Below the pieces are notes generated by a model. That model was not told the origin of the DNA and made no database searches. It saw only the letters and a program-made list of their open reading frames with translations. A stretch of DNA of 64,000 nt from Porticoccaceae bacterium (GTDB taxonomy: Bacteria > Pseudomonadota > Gammaproteobacteria > Pseudomonadales > Porticoccaceae), in contig JARGOV010000008.1 in assembly GCA_029212965.1 (NCBI GenBank), forward strand, positions 17,951-81,950, given 5' to 3'. The position numbers and the translations under genes were made by a program. Of the stretch, positions 44,881 through 54,786 are shown one piece after another (position 1 is the first letter of the stretch; each line of letters begins with the position of its first letter).

Positions 44881-46911
44881 ATGGCAATTACATCGAGCGG
44901 CATTGGTTCGGGACTCGATATCGAGGGTCTGGTAACCCAGTTGGTTGCCGCCGAACGTTCGCCGACCGAAAATCGCCTGGTTGCAAAAGCTGCAGAGTAT
45001 CAGGGCCAAATATCTGCTTTTGGTGCTTTGAAAGGTGCTTTGTCAGGCTTTCAGTCTTCTTTGAGTTCATTGCAAAGTTTGTCGACCTATAACGGGCGTA
45101 ATGCCTCCGTAAGCGACAGTGATGTGTTGGCGGTGAGTGCCGGTAGCGCTGCAGCTGCAGGTTCCTATTCCGTAGAAGTTAACAGTCTGGCCAAAGCCCA
45201 CTCACTCGCTTCTGGCAGCTACTCAACGACTACCGATTTAGTGGGTGAAGGTACTCTGAGCTTTCGTTTTGGCACCACAGACTATACCGGCCCAGATCCC
45301 GGGCCCGAGTCGTACAATAACTTCACTTTGAACGCGGATAAGGCTGCGAGCACCATAACGATAGACAGCACCAATAACACTTTGGCAGGAATACGTGATG
45401 CCGTAAACGATGCCGACATTGGCGTTAATGCGTCTATTATTAATGATGGGAGTGGCTTCCGACTATTATTTGCCTCCGAGGACACCGGTGCCAATAATAG
45501 TCTTGAAATTTTCGTGACGGAATCAGGTTTGGCAGGTTTGTCTGCTTTAGCTTTCAATGCCTCTACGACGAGTTTGAGCCAAACAGTGGCGGCACAGGAT
45601 GCTAATCTGACCGTTAATGGTTTGCCTGTGACAAGTGCTTCAAACACGGTTAGCAGTGTCATTAATGGTTTAGACTTAACATTGAAAGCAGAAACCTTTG
45701 GTGTGCCGGTGGAGGTCAGTGTTTCCAGAAATTCGGCTTCGATTAAAGGCGCGCTAAACAGTTTTATTTCCGCCTATAACGGCTTAATTGAGACCACTAA
45801 TGCGCTTTCTAGCTACGACCCAGCGACTAAAGAAGCCGGCTTGTTGCTAGGTGACGCGACGTTACGTGGTATTAGTGGTCGCTTGCGTAGCGAGTTAAAT
45901 ACTGCCATCAGCGGCGTGGGTCCTTATAACACTCTGGCTAGTATTGGTATTACTACGGATGGCGATGGCAAGTTGGTATTGAATCAGGCCAATCTTGATA
46001 AAGTGATGGCGGAAGATTTTGATGCTTTGTCGGCATTGTTTGCAGCTCAAGGGGTGCCTAGTGCCAGTGGCGTGAACTATGTCTCTTCGAGTAGCAACAC
46101 TGCGATTGGCAATTATGCTCTTGAAATATCCCAGCTGGCGACCCAGGGTGTCAATACGGCGACGGCCTCGTCGGGTTTTCTCGCCTCTATGGATATTACC
46201 AGTCTGAATGACAACTTTACGCTGAAAGTAAATGGTGTCCAAAGCAGTGAAATCACACTCAGCCAGGCAACTTATGCCAATGGCGAAGCTCTGGCTGAGG
46301 AGCTGCAAACCAAGATTAACGGTGATGACACTTTTAAAGCTGGCGGAATTACCGTTATTGTGAGTTTTGACAGTGGTACCGGTACCTTCTCCATCACCTC
46401 CGAGCGTTATGGTTCTGATTCGCAAGTGGAAATTACAGCAGTTGATACGGATACGGCCTCGACCCTGGGTTTTAGTCTTTCAACGGGCATCGATGGGGTT
46501 GATGTTGAAGGAACGATTGGCGGCGTGAGTGCCACGGGGGTGGGCCAGCGTTTGACGGGCGCTGCAGGTTCCGATGCCGAGGGGCTGGCTTTGTTGATAA
46601 CCGCCGCCGGCACGGGGGCGTTAGGTTCAGTTAATTTTACTCGGGGGCTGGCTGATGGGCTTGATAGTTTGCTCGATAATTTTCTCGGTGTTGATAATAT
46701 TCTCGAAGTGCGTCTCGACGGTTTGCAAGACAGAATTGATAAGCTTGATGAAGACGGCGTGGCACTGGATAGGCGCATTGAGGCGCTGGAGGCGCGTTAT
46801 CGGTTACAGTTTGGTAACCTCGATGCATTACTGTCGAGTTTGAATAATACCAGCAACTTTTTGACGACACAGTTGGCCAACTTGCCAACATTTTTTGGTA
46901 ATGATAAGTGA
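44881..46911 (+). CDS. fliD: Flagellar filament cap protein FliD (HAP2)
   Basis: ITSSGIGSGLDIEGLVTQLVAAERSPTENRL; FISAYNGLIETTNALSSYDPATKEAGLLLGDATLRGISGRLRSEL; flaG-fliD-fliS order. Confidence 0.95.
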   Translation: MAITSSGIGSGLDIEGLVTQLVAAERSPTENRLVAKAAEYQGQISAFGALKGALSGFQSSLSSLQSLSTYNGRNASVSDSDVLAVSAGSAAAAGSYSVEVNSLAKAHSLASGSYSTTTDLVGEGTLSFRFGTTDYTGPDPGPESYNNFTLNADKAASTITIDSTNNTLAGIRDAVNDADIGVNASIINDGSGFRLLFASEDTGANNSLEIFVTESGLAGLSALAFNASTTSLSQTVAAQDANLTVNGLPVTSASNTVSSVINGLDLTLKAETFGVPVEVSVSRNSASIKGALNSFISAYNGLIETTNALSSYDPATKEAGLLLGDATLRGISGRLRSELNTAISGVGPYNTLASIGITTDGDGKLVLNQANLDKVMAEDFDALSALFAAQGVPSASGVNYVSSSSNTAIGNYALEISQLATQGVNTATASSGFLASMDITSLNDNFTLKVNGVQSSEITLSQATYANGEALAEELQTKINGDDTFKAGGITVIVSFDSGTGTFSITSERYGSDSQVEITAVDTDTASTLGFSLSTGIDGVDVEGTIGGVSATGVGQRLTGAAGSDAEGLALLITAAGTGALGSVNFTRGLADGLDSLLDNFLGVDNILEVRLDGLQDRIDKLDEDGVALDRRIEALEARYRLQFGNLDALLSSLNNTSNFLTTQLANLPTFFGNDK

Positions 46912-46960
46912 TGAGTTTAAATAGCTGTCGTGTAAAGCATACGATGTTGAGGGCAAAGAA

Positions 46961-47368
46961 ATGAGTATAAACCAGTACCGAAAAGTGCAATCCCACAGTG
47001 CTGTCAATGAGGCCAGTCCCCATATGCTGATTTCGATGCTGTTCCGGGGTGCGCTCGATAATATTGCCGTGGCTCGTGGTGCTCTCGAGCGCGGGGAAAC
47101 GGCCTTGAAAGGAGAGAAGATTGGCCGTGCAATCGATATTATCGACAATCTACGTTCTTCTCTGGATATGAGTGTCGGCGGTGAAGTTGCGCAAAACTTG
47201 AAAGACCTTTATGACTATATGGAAAGCCGTCTCTTGAGTGCCAATGTGGAGAACAGTATCGGAGCGTTGGAGGAAGTCGCTAGTTTATTAGGCGAGATTG
47301 GCCAGGGCTGGAATGCTATGCCAGATGAATATAAAAAAGCGCCATCAAGACACAGTGAGGCGGGCTGA
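46961..47368 (+). CDS. fliS: Flagellar export chaperone FliS
   Basis: SINQYRKVQSHSAVNEASPHMLISMLFRGALDNIAVARGALERGE. Confidence 0.95.
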   Translation: MSINQYRKVQSHSAVNEASPHMLISMLFRGALDNIAVARGALERGETALKGEKIGRAIDIIDNLRSSLDMSVGGEVAQNLKDLYDYMESRLLSANVENSIGALEEVASLLGEIGQGWNAMPDEYKKAPSRHSEAG

Positions 47369-47709
47369 TGAATGATTTGCCAGTAGTTGGTGCCCAGCGT
47401 CAGCAACAGTTGCAGGATGCCATTGCTCTGTCGAAAAATATGCTTGAAACAGCTGAGCGTGGTGATTGGGAAGGAATTGTCGAACTTGAAAAGCAGCGCC
47501 GTGAGGGCATGATGGCAGGTCTCAAAGAGCCGGTTGCGGCAGACGAAGCCGAAGGCGTCAATGATTCCTTGCAAACTTTGATGCAGCTCAATGACCAGTT
47601 AACCGGTATGGTACAAAGGGCTCGTAGCGAAAGTGCTCAACAGTTTGCCGCCTTGAAAAGTGGGCGCAGCGCTGCGAGTGCTTATCAAAGTGTTAGTAAA
47701 CAAGACTAA
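47368..47709 (+). CDS. fliT: FliT-like flagellar protein
   Basis: 113-aa helical protein whose ATG overlaps the fliS stop codon; position of fliT. Confidence 0.7.
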   Translation: MNDLPVVGAQRQQQLQDAIALSKNMLETAERGDWEGIVELEKQRREGMMAGLKEPVAADEAEGVNDSLQTLMQLNDQLTGMVQRARSESAQQFAALKSGRSAASAYQSVSKQD

Positions 47710-47723
47710 TTATTAGTCTTGTT
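47699..47723. terminator. Inverted repeat at end of the fliC-flaG-fliD-fliS-fliT cluster (terminator-like)
   Basis: AACAAGACTAA-TTA-TTAGTCTTGTT, perfect 11-bp arms, overlapping the fliT stop; no long T-tract. Confidence 0.45.
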
Positions 47724-47950
47724 GTCCTCTATTCTTTCCGGTATCTAAAGCCCTGATACCGTGGTTCTTTTGTTCTTACGGACATGGCTTGTGTCTGGCC
47801 TTTTAAGGTTTGACCCAGTGTTCATGCCAAACTGCAGTGCAAAGCACAGACACTTACTTTAAATGTTGGTGTTTTAGTGTAATAAGTTAATCTTTTTCCT
47901 ATTGCAAAAAAAACATATCCGGCCCATTCTTAGGGCTGAGTGCTGGTTTT

Positions 47951-47979
47951 TTGACGCTGGACTTGATCTGGCGTAAAAA
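47951..47979 (+). promoter_or_regulatory. Candidate sigma-70 promoter for the pilZ-fleQ unit
   Basis: TTGACG-N17-TAAAAA upstream of the PilZ-like gene; -35 is strong, -10 is 4/6. Confidence 0.4.
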
Positions 47980-48073
47980 TAGCCTTTCAAGTTTTAATCG
48001 ATAAAAGACTAATAAGATAACTCGCCTTAACTCATGCACTTTACTGTCTGCGGGAAGGGAGCTTAATAGCGAT

Positions 48074-48646
48074 ATGGAGAATAGAGATTCTTTCTTTCAG
48101 GGCTTGTATTACGAGAGCAATATTTCTCTTGTTTGGCAGGTTGTGGATGGCTTGCCCTCTGATAATGAGTTAGTGACGATCAACGAAGGTAATAGCCGCT
48201 TTCTTAAAGCTTTGGCAGCTTTGAGCGAGGCTGCCCCTGAGGTCGGAGAGGAGCTTCCCCAAACTACCGCAGAGTTGCAGCGTCTCGATCTTAAGCTAAA
48301 CCTCTTGCTTGAAATAGCTGGTGAGTTGTTGGCAAACCAGCGCACCTTGCCTGCGCCGACGAAAGTCAGGCTTGGGCATACGGGTATCGAGTGGTTTGCA
48401 GACGACCCCCCGCCTTCTGGAGCCCATGTTTGTATTGATGTTTACCTACGCGGTGACCTGCCATCGCCGTTAAAGTTTCATGGTTTGGCGGTGGTTTTTG
48501 ATTCACACAAGGGGTCGAGCAATGAGCGTCAGTGGGTGCAGGTAAGTTTTGCAGGGTTAAATTCGGCTCTGCAGGATGATCTAGAGAAATTTATATTTAG
48601 ACGGCATCGCCGTAGCATTGCCCAGCGTCAAACTGGAGCCGCCTAA
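48074..48646 (+). CDS. Atypical PilZ-like flagellar-locus protein (XC6012-type layout)
   Basis: Helical middle segment (LPQTTAELQRLDLKLNLLLEIAGELL) followed by a PilZ-barrel-like region (VRLGHTGIEWFADDPPPSGAHVCIDVYLRGDLPSPLKFHGLAVV); directly upstream of the fleQ-like gene. Confidence 0.65.
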   Translation: MENRDSFFQGLYYESNISLVWQVVDGLPSDNELVTINEGNSRFLKALAALSEAAPEVGEELPQTTAELQRLDLKLNLLLEIAGELLANQRTLPAPTKVRLGHTGIEWFADDPPPSGAHVCIDVYLRGDLPSPLKFHGLAVVFDSHKGSSNERQWVQVSFAGLNSALQDDLEKFIFRRHRRSIAQRQTGAA

Positions 48647-48685
48647 TAGAAGTGGTGACCGTGACTAAGAATTTAAGGAATAATT

Positions 48686-49804
48686 GTGTCGTTTGATCAA
48701 AATAATAAGCGCGAAACCCCCTCCTGCGCCAGAGCTGAAGGTCCACTCAGCCATCACCGTTTGGTAGGCGATAACCGAGATATGCAGCAGGTCAGACGTT
48801 TGATAGAACAAGTTGCTCATAGTGATGCCTCTGTATTGATTCTCGGAGAATCGGGCACGGGTAAGGAGGTTGTCGCCCAAACCTTGCATCGCCAATCCCT
48901 GCGGGCCAAACGCCCTTTTGTGCCGGTCAATTGTGGTGCTATACCGCCGGACTTATTGGAGTCGGAATTATTCGGCCATGAAAAGGGCGCCTTTACCGGG
49001 GCTATTACCGCTCGGCAGGGGCGTTTTGAACTGGCTGAGGGCGGCACGCTTTTTCTCGATGAAATTGGTGATATGTCGCTGGAAATGCAGGTAAAACTGC
49101 TACGCGTTTTGCAGGAGAAGTCCTTTGAACGTGTGGGTGGGAACAAGACTTTCCACTCTGATGTTCGGGTCGTTGCTGCGACTCATCACAATCTTGAGCA
49201 TCGCGTTGCTGAAGGATTCTTTCGCCTTGACCTATTTTACCGTCTCAATGTTTTCCCCATAGAAGTCCCCCCTTTACGTGAGCGTAGCGACGATATCCCG
49301 TTGCTAGTTAAATACACTACTGAGCGTCTGCACCAGGGCGGGCAGCGCGTTGCTCAATTGAGTGATTGTGCTCTGGCAGCATTGGCCACTTACGCTTGGC
49401 CAGGTAATGTACGTGAGCTTGCCAACTTAGTGGAGCGTTTAAATATTCTCTATCCGGGTCAACAAGTGCGCGCCAAAGATTTGCCCGATAAATATCGCAG
49501 TAATGTCGATTGGGTAGCCGAAGTGATAGATAACGAGGCAGCAGAGGAAGCCATGTTGGCTAATCTTGGCGTCGAGGAGAGAAGTCTTCCGCTGGCGTCT
49601 CCCAGTGTGCTATTGGGTGGGGAGGGACTCGACCTAAAAGACTATTTACGCCAGGTCGAGGAAGATTTGATTCGACAGGCTCTCGATGATAGTGACTGGG
49701 TGGTGGCGCGGGCAGCAAAACTTCTCAAATTACAGCGCACAACACTGGTGGAGAAGATCCGTAAGTTTGACATCTCTCGTGCTGACACTGTGTCGGGATT
49801 TTGA
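48686..49804 (+). CDS. fleQ: FleQ/FlrA-like sigma-54-dependent flagellar regulator, N-terminally short
   Basis: [68 protein letters not shown]-terminal [51 protein letters not shown]; 372 aa; GTG start. Confidence 0.9.
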   Translation: MSFDQNNKRETPSCARAEGPLSHHRLVGDNRDMQQVRRLIEQVAHSDASVLILGESGTGKEVVAQTLHRQSLRAKRPFVPVNCGAIPPDLLESELFGHEKGAFTGAITARQGRFELAEGGTLFLDEIGDMSLEMQVKLLRVLQEKSFERVGGNKTFHSDVRVVAATHHNLEHRVAEGFFRLDLFYRLNVFPIEVPPLRERSDDIPLLVKYTTERLHQGGQRVAQLSDCALAALATYAWPGNVRELANLVERLNILYPGQQVRAKDLPDKYRSNVDWVAEVIDNEAAEEAMLANLGVEERSLPLASPSVLLGGEGLDLKDYLRQVEEDLIRQALDDSDWVVARAAKLLKLQRTTLVEKIRKFDISRADTVSGF

Positions 49805-49855
49805 CGCTATAGGTCAGTATTAATGTAACCTATTGAAAATTCTATTTTTTTATTC

Positions 49856-49872
49856 TAGGCATAGTTGTTGCT
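49856..49872 (+). promoter_or_regulatory. Sigma-54 promoter-like element for fleS-fleR
   Basis: TAGGCATAGTTGTTGCT, GG-N10-GC spacing with TTGCT -12 box. Confidence 0.6.
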
Positions 49873-49926
49873 TAATGTCTTTACGGTATCTTAATTTGCA
49901 CCGTAAATCAGCAGGGCAGGACAGCG

Positions 49927-51300
49927 ATGACACAGGTAGCACAAACCACAGAACAACTGGAAAAGGTGTTCGAAACCTTTAATCGGGTTTCTGAAGAGCT
50001 CGATACCAGCTATCGTGTGCTGCAGGTGAGAGTGAGCACCTTGACTCAGGAATTGGCTGAAGCGCGCTCTCAGCGTTTACAGGAGTTGGCAGAGAAAGAG
50101 CGCCTGGCGAATCGCCTCGCTCTGCTAATGCGCGAGTTGCCCGGTGGTGTTGTCGTTGTCGACGGTAGTGGCGTTATTAGCCAGGCCAATGCGGCCGCTG
50201 AAACATTTTTTCAGCAGGTTGAGGGTGGTGAAATTCGCGCCGTCCGTGCTCTCGATACAACACAATCTCTGTTGGGTAAGGCCTGGCCTCTACTCATTGC
50301 ACAGGCTAGCCGTGATGCTAGCACTGGTGAGAATGGTACCGAGCTCCTGCTTAACAATGGTCGCCGCCTCTCAGTCAGTCGCCAACCCTTGAGTGATGCC
50401 AATGAAGAACTAATTCTGCTCACCGATACGACGCGCTTACACGACCTGCAGGAAACCCTTAGTCGTGATAAACGATTATCTGCCTTGGGTGAAATGGCGG
50501 CTCGTTTAGCCCACCAAATCCGTACTCCTTTGAGCGCCGCACTGCTTTATGTTTCCCATCTCGCTCGGCCCTTGTCAAGTGATAGTGAACGTGAGCGAGT
50601 GTCTGCCAAAGTGGTCGATAGTCTGCGTCACATGGAAGGGCTAGTAAACAGCATGCTCACCTTTGTGCGCGGTGGGCCAGTGGTTTTTGAAACCATCGAA
50701 CTGCGAGCTTTCGTTGCAGAGTTGTTAGCGTTGACTGAGCCGCTGGTTAATAAGGCGGGAGGGGTACTGCGAACTGATGTGGTTGCGCCCGCTAGTGACC
50801 AAATTATGCTTGAGGGGGACCGCGATGAGTTGCTAGGTGCGGTGCTTAACGTGGTCAATAACGCGATTGATGTTTCCGATAAAAGCCTTCGCCTCGATAT
50901 TAAAATACGCACGGTGGCGCAGGTGCTGGAGATAGAAATTGCTGATAACGGTCCAGGTGTAGACATTGATATTCGAGAGCGTATTTTTGATCCCTTTTTT
51001 ACGACGCGGGTAAAAGGTACGGGCTTGGGTTTGGCTGTGGTGGCGATGACCGTACGTAGTCACGGTGGCAAAATTAGACTCGATACCCGAGTCGATGGAG
51101 CTACTGTATTTTGTTTGCAATTACCGCTGTTAAGCGCCAGCAATGAGCAAGTTGTGACTGAATTGACGGGTCAAGAAAGTACGCAAATACCTCTTTTCGA
51201 TGGCCCAGCTGCTCTAGATTCAGTGGAGAAAGGGTTGGGCTGTGAGGGAAAGACCTTAGAGCGGTCTATGGAGCATGTCGTGGAGGTTTGTAATGAGTGA
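49927..51300 (+). CDS. fleS: Flagellar sensor histidine kinase FleS/FlrB (PAS + HisKA + HATPase)
   Basis: LGEMAARLAHQIRTPLSAALLYVSHL H-box, DNGPGVDIDIRERIFDPFFTTRVKGTGLGLAVV; between fleQ-like and fleR. Confidence 0.93.
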   Translation: MTQVAQTTEQLEKVFETFNRVSEELDTSYRVLQVRVSTLTQELAEARSQRLQELAEKERLANRLALLMRELPGGVVVVDGSGVISQANAAAETFFQQVEGGEIRAVRALDTTQSLLGKAWPLLIAQASRDASTGENGTELLLNNGRRLSVSRQPLSDANEELILLTDTTRLHDLQETLSRDKRLSALGEMAARLAHQIRTPLSAALLYVSHLARPLSSDSERERVSAKVVDSLRHMEGLVNSMLTFVRGGPVVFETIELRAFVAELLALTEPLVNKAGGVLRTDVVAPASDQIMLEGDRDELLGAVLNVVNNAIDVSDKSLRLDIKIRTVAQVLEIEIADNGPGVDIDIRERIFDPFFTTRVKGTGLGLAVVAMTVRSHGGKIRLDTRVDGATVFCLQLPLLSASNEQVVTELTGQESTQIPLFDGPAALDSVEKGLGCEGKTLERSMEHVVEVCNE

Positions 51301-52678
51301 ATTGGGTTTAACCATTTTGGTTGTCGAAGATGATGACCTACTGCGCGAAGCACTCTGTGACACTCTTAAATTTGCTGGTTACAACGTGGTCTTTGCCAGC
51401 GATGGCATCGAGGCTTTGGCCCTGTTGCACCGCCAATTGGTCGACCTGGTGGTTAGTGATGTGCAGATGGCGGCAATGGATGGACACACCTTGCTACAGA
51501 ATATTAAAGCTATCTGGCCGAGCTTGCCGGTGGTGCTAATGACGGCATTTGGTTGTGTTGAAAAAGCTGTAGAGGCAATGCGCGATGGTGCCGCTGACTA
51601 TTTAACCAAGCCTTTTGAAGCTGAAGTATTAATTGAAATGGTTAGTCGCTTTGCAGTGGTTAAAAAGACTACCGGTTCAAATGAAATGATTGCTGAGGAC
51701 CCTCGGGCACAGCAGGTTGTTGATTTGGCACGGCGGGTTGCCGCATCTGATGCCACCGTCATGTTGAGTGGTGAGTCGGGCACGGGTAAGGAGGTGTTGG
51801 CACGTTTTATTCATGATAACTCTGCTCGTAGTGATGCCCCTTTTGTGGCGATTAACTGTGCAGCGCTGCCTGAAACCATGCTTGAATCCATTCTTTTTGG
51901 CTATGAAAAGGGGGCTTTTACCGGTGCTCATCAGGCGCGTGCCGGTAAATTTGAGCAAGCTCAGGGCGGCACACTGTTACTCGATGAAATTTCAGAAATG
52001 GATATTGCCCTGCAAGCCAAATTACTTCGCGTCCTGCAAGAGAAAGAAGTTGAGCGTCTTGGTGGCAAGAGCACCATAGACCTTGATGTGCGTGTGCTGG
52101 CAACCACCAACCGTGATTTACGCAATGAGGTGAGTGCCGGACGATTTCGTGAAGATCTTTTCTATCGCTTGAATGTTTTTCCTATTGCCCTCGCGCCTCT
52201 GCGTGAACGGCGCGGCGATATCCTACCGCTAGTGCGCCGCTTTGTGGATGAACAGAATGGCGAAGGGCAAGTAGTGAATCTCTCTCCAGAGGCCGAACAA
52301 ATTCTGCACGATTATGCCTGGCCGGGCAATATTCGCGAATTACATAACGTTGTCCAGCGCGCAATGATACTGCTCACTGGCGCTACGCTGACGGAGGCAG
52401 ATATCCACCTTGAAGATCCGGCTTGCAATTTGGCGACACTTCCTCTTGGTACACCCACTTCAACATCTGAGATGAAAAGCGAACCCGTTGATGGCTCGGC
52501 ATTGGAAAACGATCTGCGTAACCATGAGCAGCAAATTATTGTCGATGCCTTAAAAGCCGAGCACGGACGCCGCAAAGAAACGGCCGAGCGACTGGGTATT
52601 AGCCCGCGTACTTTACGCTATAAGCTGGCTAAGTTGCGCGATGAAGGTATTGCCCTGCCAGGGATGTACGGCACGTAA
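51293..52678 (+). CDS. fleR: Sigma-54-dependent response regulator FleR/FlrC
   Basis: [16 protein letters not shown] receiver, [38 protein letters not shown]+, [26 protein letters not shown]. Confidence 0.94.
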   Translation: MSELGLTILVVEDDDLLREALCDTLKFAGYNVVFASDGIEALALLHRQLVDLVVSDVQMAAMDGHTLLQNIKAIWPSLPVVLMTAFGCVEKAVEAMRDGAADYLTKPFEAEVLIEMVSRFAVVKKTTGSNEMIAEDPRAQQVVDLARRVAASDATVMLSGESGTGKEVLARFIHDNSARSDAPFVAINCAALPETMLESILFGYEKGAFTGAHQARAGKFEQAQGGTLLLDEISEMDIALQAKLLRVLQEKEVERLGGKSTIDLDVRVLATTNRDLRNEVSAGRFREDLFYRLNVFPIALAPLRERRGDILPLVRRFVDEQNGEGQVVNLSPEAEQILHDYAWPGNIRELHNVVQRAMILLTGATLTEADIHLEDPACNLATLPLGTPTSTSEMKSEPVDGSALENDLRNHEQQIIVDALKAEHGRRKETAERLGISPRTLRYKLAKLRDEGIALPGMYGT

Positions 52679-52744
52679 GAACATGAGTAATAGCTCGTTT
52701 TTGTACTAGACACCGTTAAACAAGCACAAATTGAGGAGTGAACA

Positions 52745-53071
52745 ATGAGCCAGGTGGCGATCAATCAGGTGTTATCCCAGATGCGCGCGCTCGAAGCGGC
52801 CGCAAAGTCGGTCGAAGAGTCCAGTATTGGAAATGTGGGCGGTGGTGGTAGTGAATTTGGCAAATTGCTTGCCGAGTCGATTAATAAAGCCAGCGACGCG
52901 CACCACCTGGCTGGTGATTTAAAAGAGGCTTTTACCCGCGGCGATGAAGGTGTGGAGCTACCTCAGGTTATGGTTGCTTTGCAGGAGGCGAGCATTTCCT
53001 TTCAGGCGATGACTCAGGTACGGAATAAACTGTTGTCCGCTTATCAAGACATTATGAATATGCCAGTGTGA
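52745..53071 (+). CDS. fliE: Flagellar hook-basal body complex protein FliE
   Basis: LPQVMVALQEASISFQAMTQVRNKLLSAYQDIMNMPV. Confidence 0.95.
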   Translation: MSQVAINQVLSQMRALEAAAKSVEESSIGNVGGGGSEFGKLLAESINKASDAHHLAGDLKEAFTRGDEGVELPQVMVALQEASISFQAMTQVRNKLLSAYQDIMNMPV

Positions 53072-53172
53072 CACACTCAATAGGCAGCGTTGGGCTGGTG
53101 GACAAAATCGTAAAAAAAGCACTGGTGTGGTTATCGTTAATATAGCGGATGGGTGTGAGGGAGTAGGCTGAG

Positions 53173-54786
53173 ATGGCTTTGTTAAATCCAGACAACATGG
53201 TAGGTCAATTTGTTGGCATGAGTAATTTGCCAATTATTCGACAGGTAGGTTTGTTGGTTGGCCTGGCGGCGAGTATCGCTCTGGGTGTGGGTATTTATTC
53301 CTGGGCCAAAGAACCCAATTATGTGCCGCTTTTTGACGGTATGAGTGGTGCAGATGCCGCCCAGGTGGTGACGATTCTCGAGCAGGGTAATACGCCCTAT
53401 CGCATGCAGGGCTCAATGGTTGCCGTACCGGCGGGCGAAGTACATAACCTGCGCATTCAACTGGCCAGTCAGGGCTTGCCTAAAAGTAGTAGTCCTGGAT
53501 ATGAATTGCTCGACGAGGAGCAGAGTTTTGGCACCAGTAACTTTGTTGAAAAAGCGCGTTTTAATCGCGCTCTGGAGGGCGAATTATCCCGCTCAATTGC
53601 CACCCTCAACAGTGTGAAGGGTGCCCGAGTGCATTTGGCTATCCCCAAAAAATCGGCCTTTTTACGTAATCAGCAGGGGGCCAGTGCTTCTGTATTAGTG
53701 AGTCTTTTCCCGGGTCGTAAATTGAACCCGTCTCAGGTTGCCGGAGTCATTCATTTAGTGGCTTCCAGCGTGCCAGGTATGGATTCTGAGATGGTCACTG
53801 TTGTCGATCAACAGGGTAATTTGCTGACGGGTAGTGGCGGCTCATCGGCCATGGCGATGGGCTCTGAGCAGTTCTCTTTCGCCAGTAGTATTGAGGAAAA
53901 TTACTCCCAACGTATTGTTGATTTACTGGTGCCTATTATGGGTGCTGGCAAAGTGCGTGCCCAAGTGACTGCCGATGTCGACTTTACGGCTATCGAGCGC
54001 ACCAGTGAGACTTTCGGCCCTAATAATCAGCTGCTGCGCAGCGAGCAAACTTCAGAAGAGCGCAGTAGTGATAATAGCAAGGCTTTCGGAGGCGTGCCGG
54101 GCGCCCAGGCAAACCAACCTGCCGCTGCTCTCGCTACACCGGGTGCTGATGAGGCGGCTTCGAGCAATACTAGTGCAGCAACGCAAACTTCAAGAAATGC
54201 GACGCGCAATTATGAGTTAGACAAGGTTATTAGTCACATTAAGGAAGCTCCGGGCAGCATTAAGAAACTCTCGATAGCTGTCTTACTCGATCATCGCCAG
54301 CAAACAAATGAAGCGGGTGAAACCGAACGCCTCCCCCTGCCCGATGAAGAAATTGAACGTTTAACCCAGTTGGTGAAAGAGGCCGTTGGTTTTAATGAAG
54401 AGAGAGGAGACAGTGTTAATTTAATGAATGCCTCGTTTCTCGAACCCGAGTTGATGGAACCACTGGCTGAGATACCCGTTTGGCAGGAGCCTTGGGTACT
54501 TGATATCGCCAAGCAAGTTGCTGGTGGTATCGGTATTTTAGTGCTTATTTTTGGCATTTTGCGACCAGTAATGAAAAGTCTTGCTGGGTTTGGGACATCG
54601 GCGGGACGCTCCGTCAATGGTGAATTACAACTGAGCGGCGATCAGGCCTCACTCGGTGGCGCGGCACAGTTGCCGGCAGGTGTGAATAGCTACGATCAAC
54701 AAGTACAACTGGCTCAAAATATTGCCGGGCAAAGTCCGAAGCGAGCCGCCAGTGTGATGAGTGATTGGGTGCAGGATGGCGGATAA
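53173..54786 (+). CDS. fliF: Flagellar M-ring protein FliF
   Basis: YVPLFDGMSGADAAQVVTILEQGNTPYRM...SPGYELLDEEQSFGTSNFVEKARFNRALEGELSRSIATLNSVKGARVHLA. Confidence 0.97.
   Translation: MALLNPDNMVGQFVGMSNLPIIRQVGLLVGLAASIALGVGIYSWAKEPNYVPLFDGMSGADAAQVVTILEQGNTPYRMQGSMVAVPAGEVHNLRIQLASQGLPKSSSPGYELLDEEQSFGTSNFVEKARFNRALEGELSRSIATLNSVKGARVHLAIPKKSAFLRNQQGASASVLVSLFPGRKLNPSQVAGVIHLVASSVPGMDSEMVTVVDQQGNLLTGSGGSSAMAMGSEQFSFASSIEENYSQRIVDLLVPIMGAGKVRAQVTADVDFTAIERTSETFGPNNQLLRSEQTSEERSSDNSKAFGGVPGAQANQPAAALATPGADEAASSNTSAATQTSRNATRNYELDKVISHIKEAPGSIKKLSIAVLLDHRQQTNEAGETERLPLPDEEIERLTQLVKEAVGFNEERGDSVNLMNASFLEPELMEPLAEIPVWQEPWVLDIAKQVAGGIGILVLIFGILRPVMKSLAGFGTSAGRSVNGELQLSGDQASLGGAAQLPAGVNSYDQQVQLAQNIAGQSPKRAASVMSDWVQDGG

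Noticed and set aside
47973-48006. Possible sigma-28 promoter TAAAAATA...CGATAA upstream of the PilZ gene
   Set aside because: Spacer is about 15 nt instead of 11 and the boxes are poor; a sigma-70 reading fits better.
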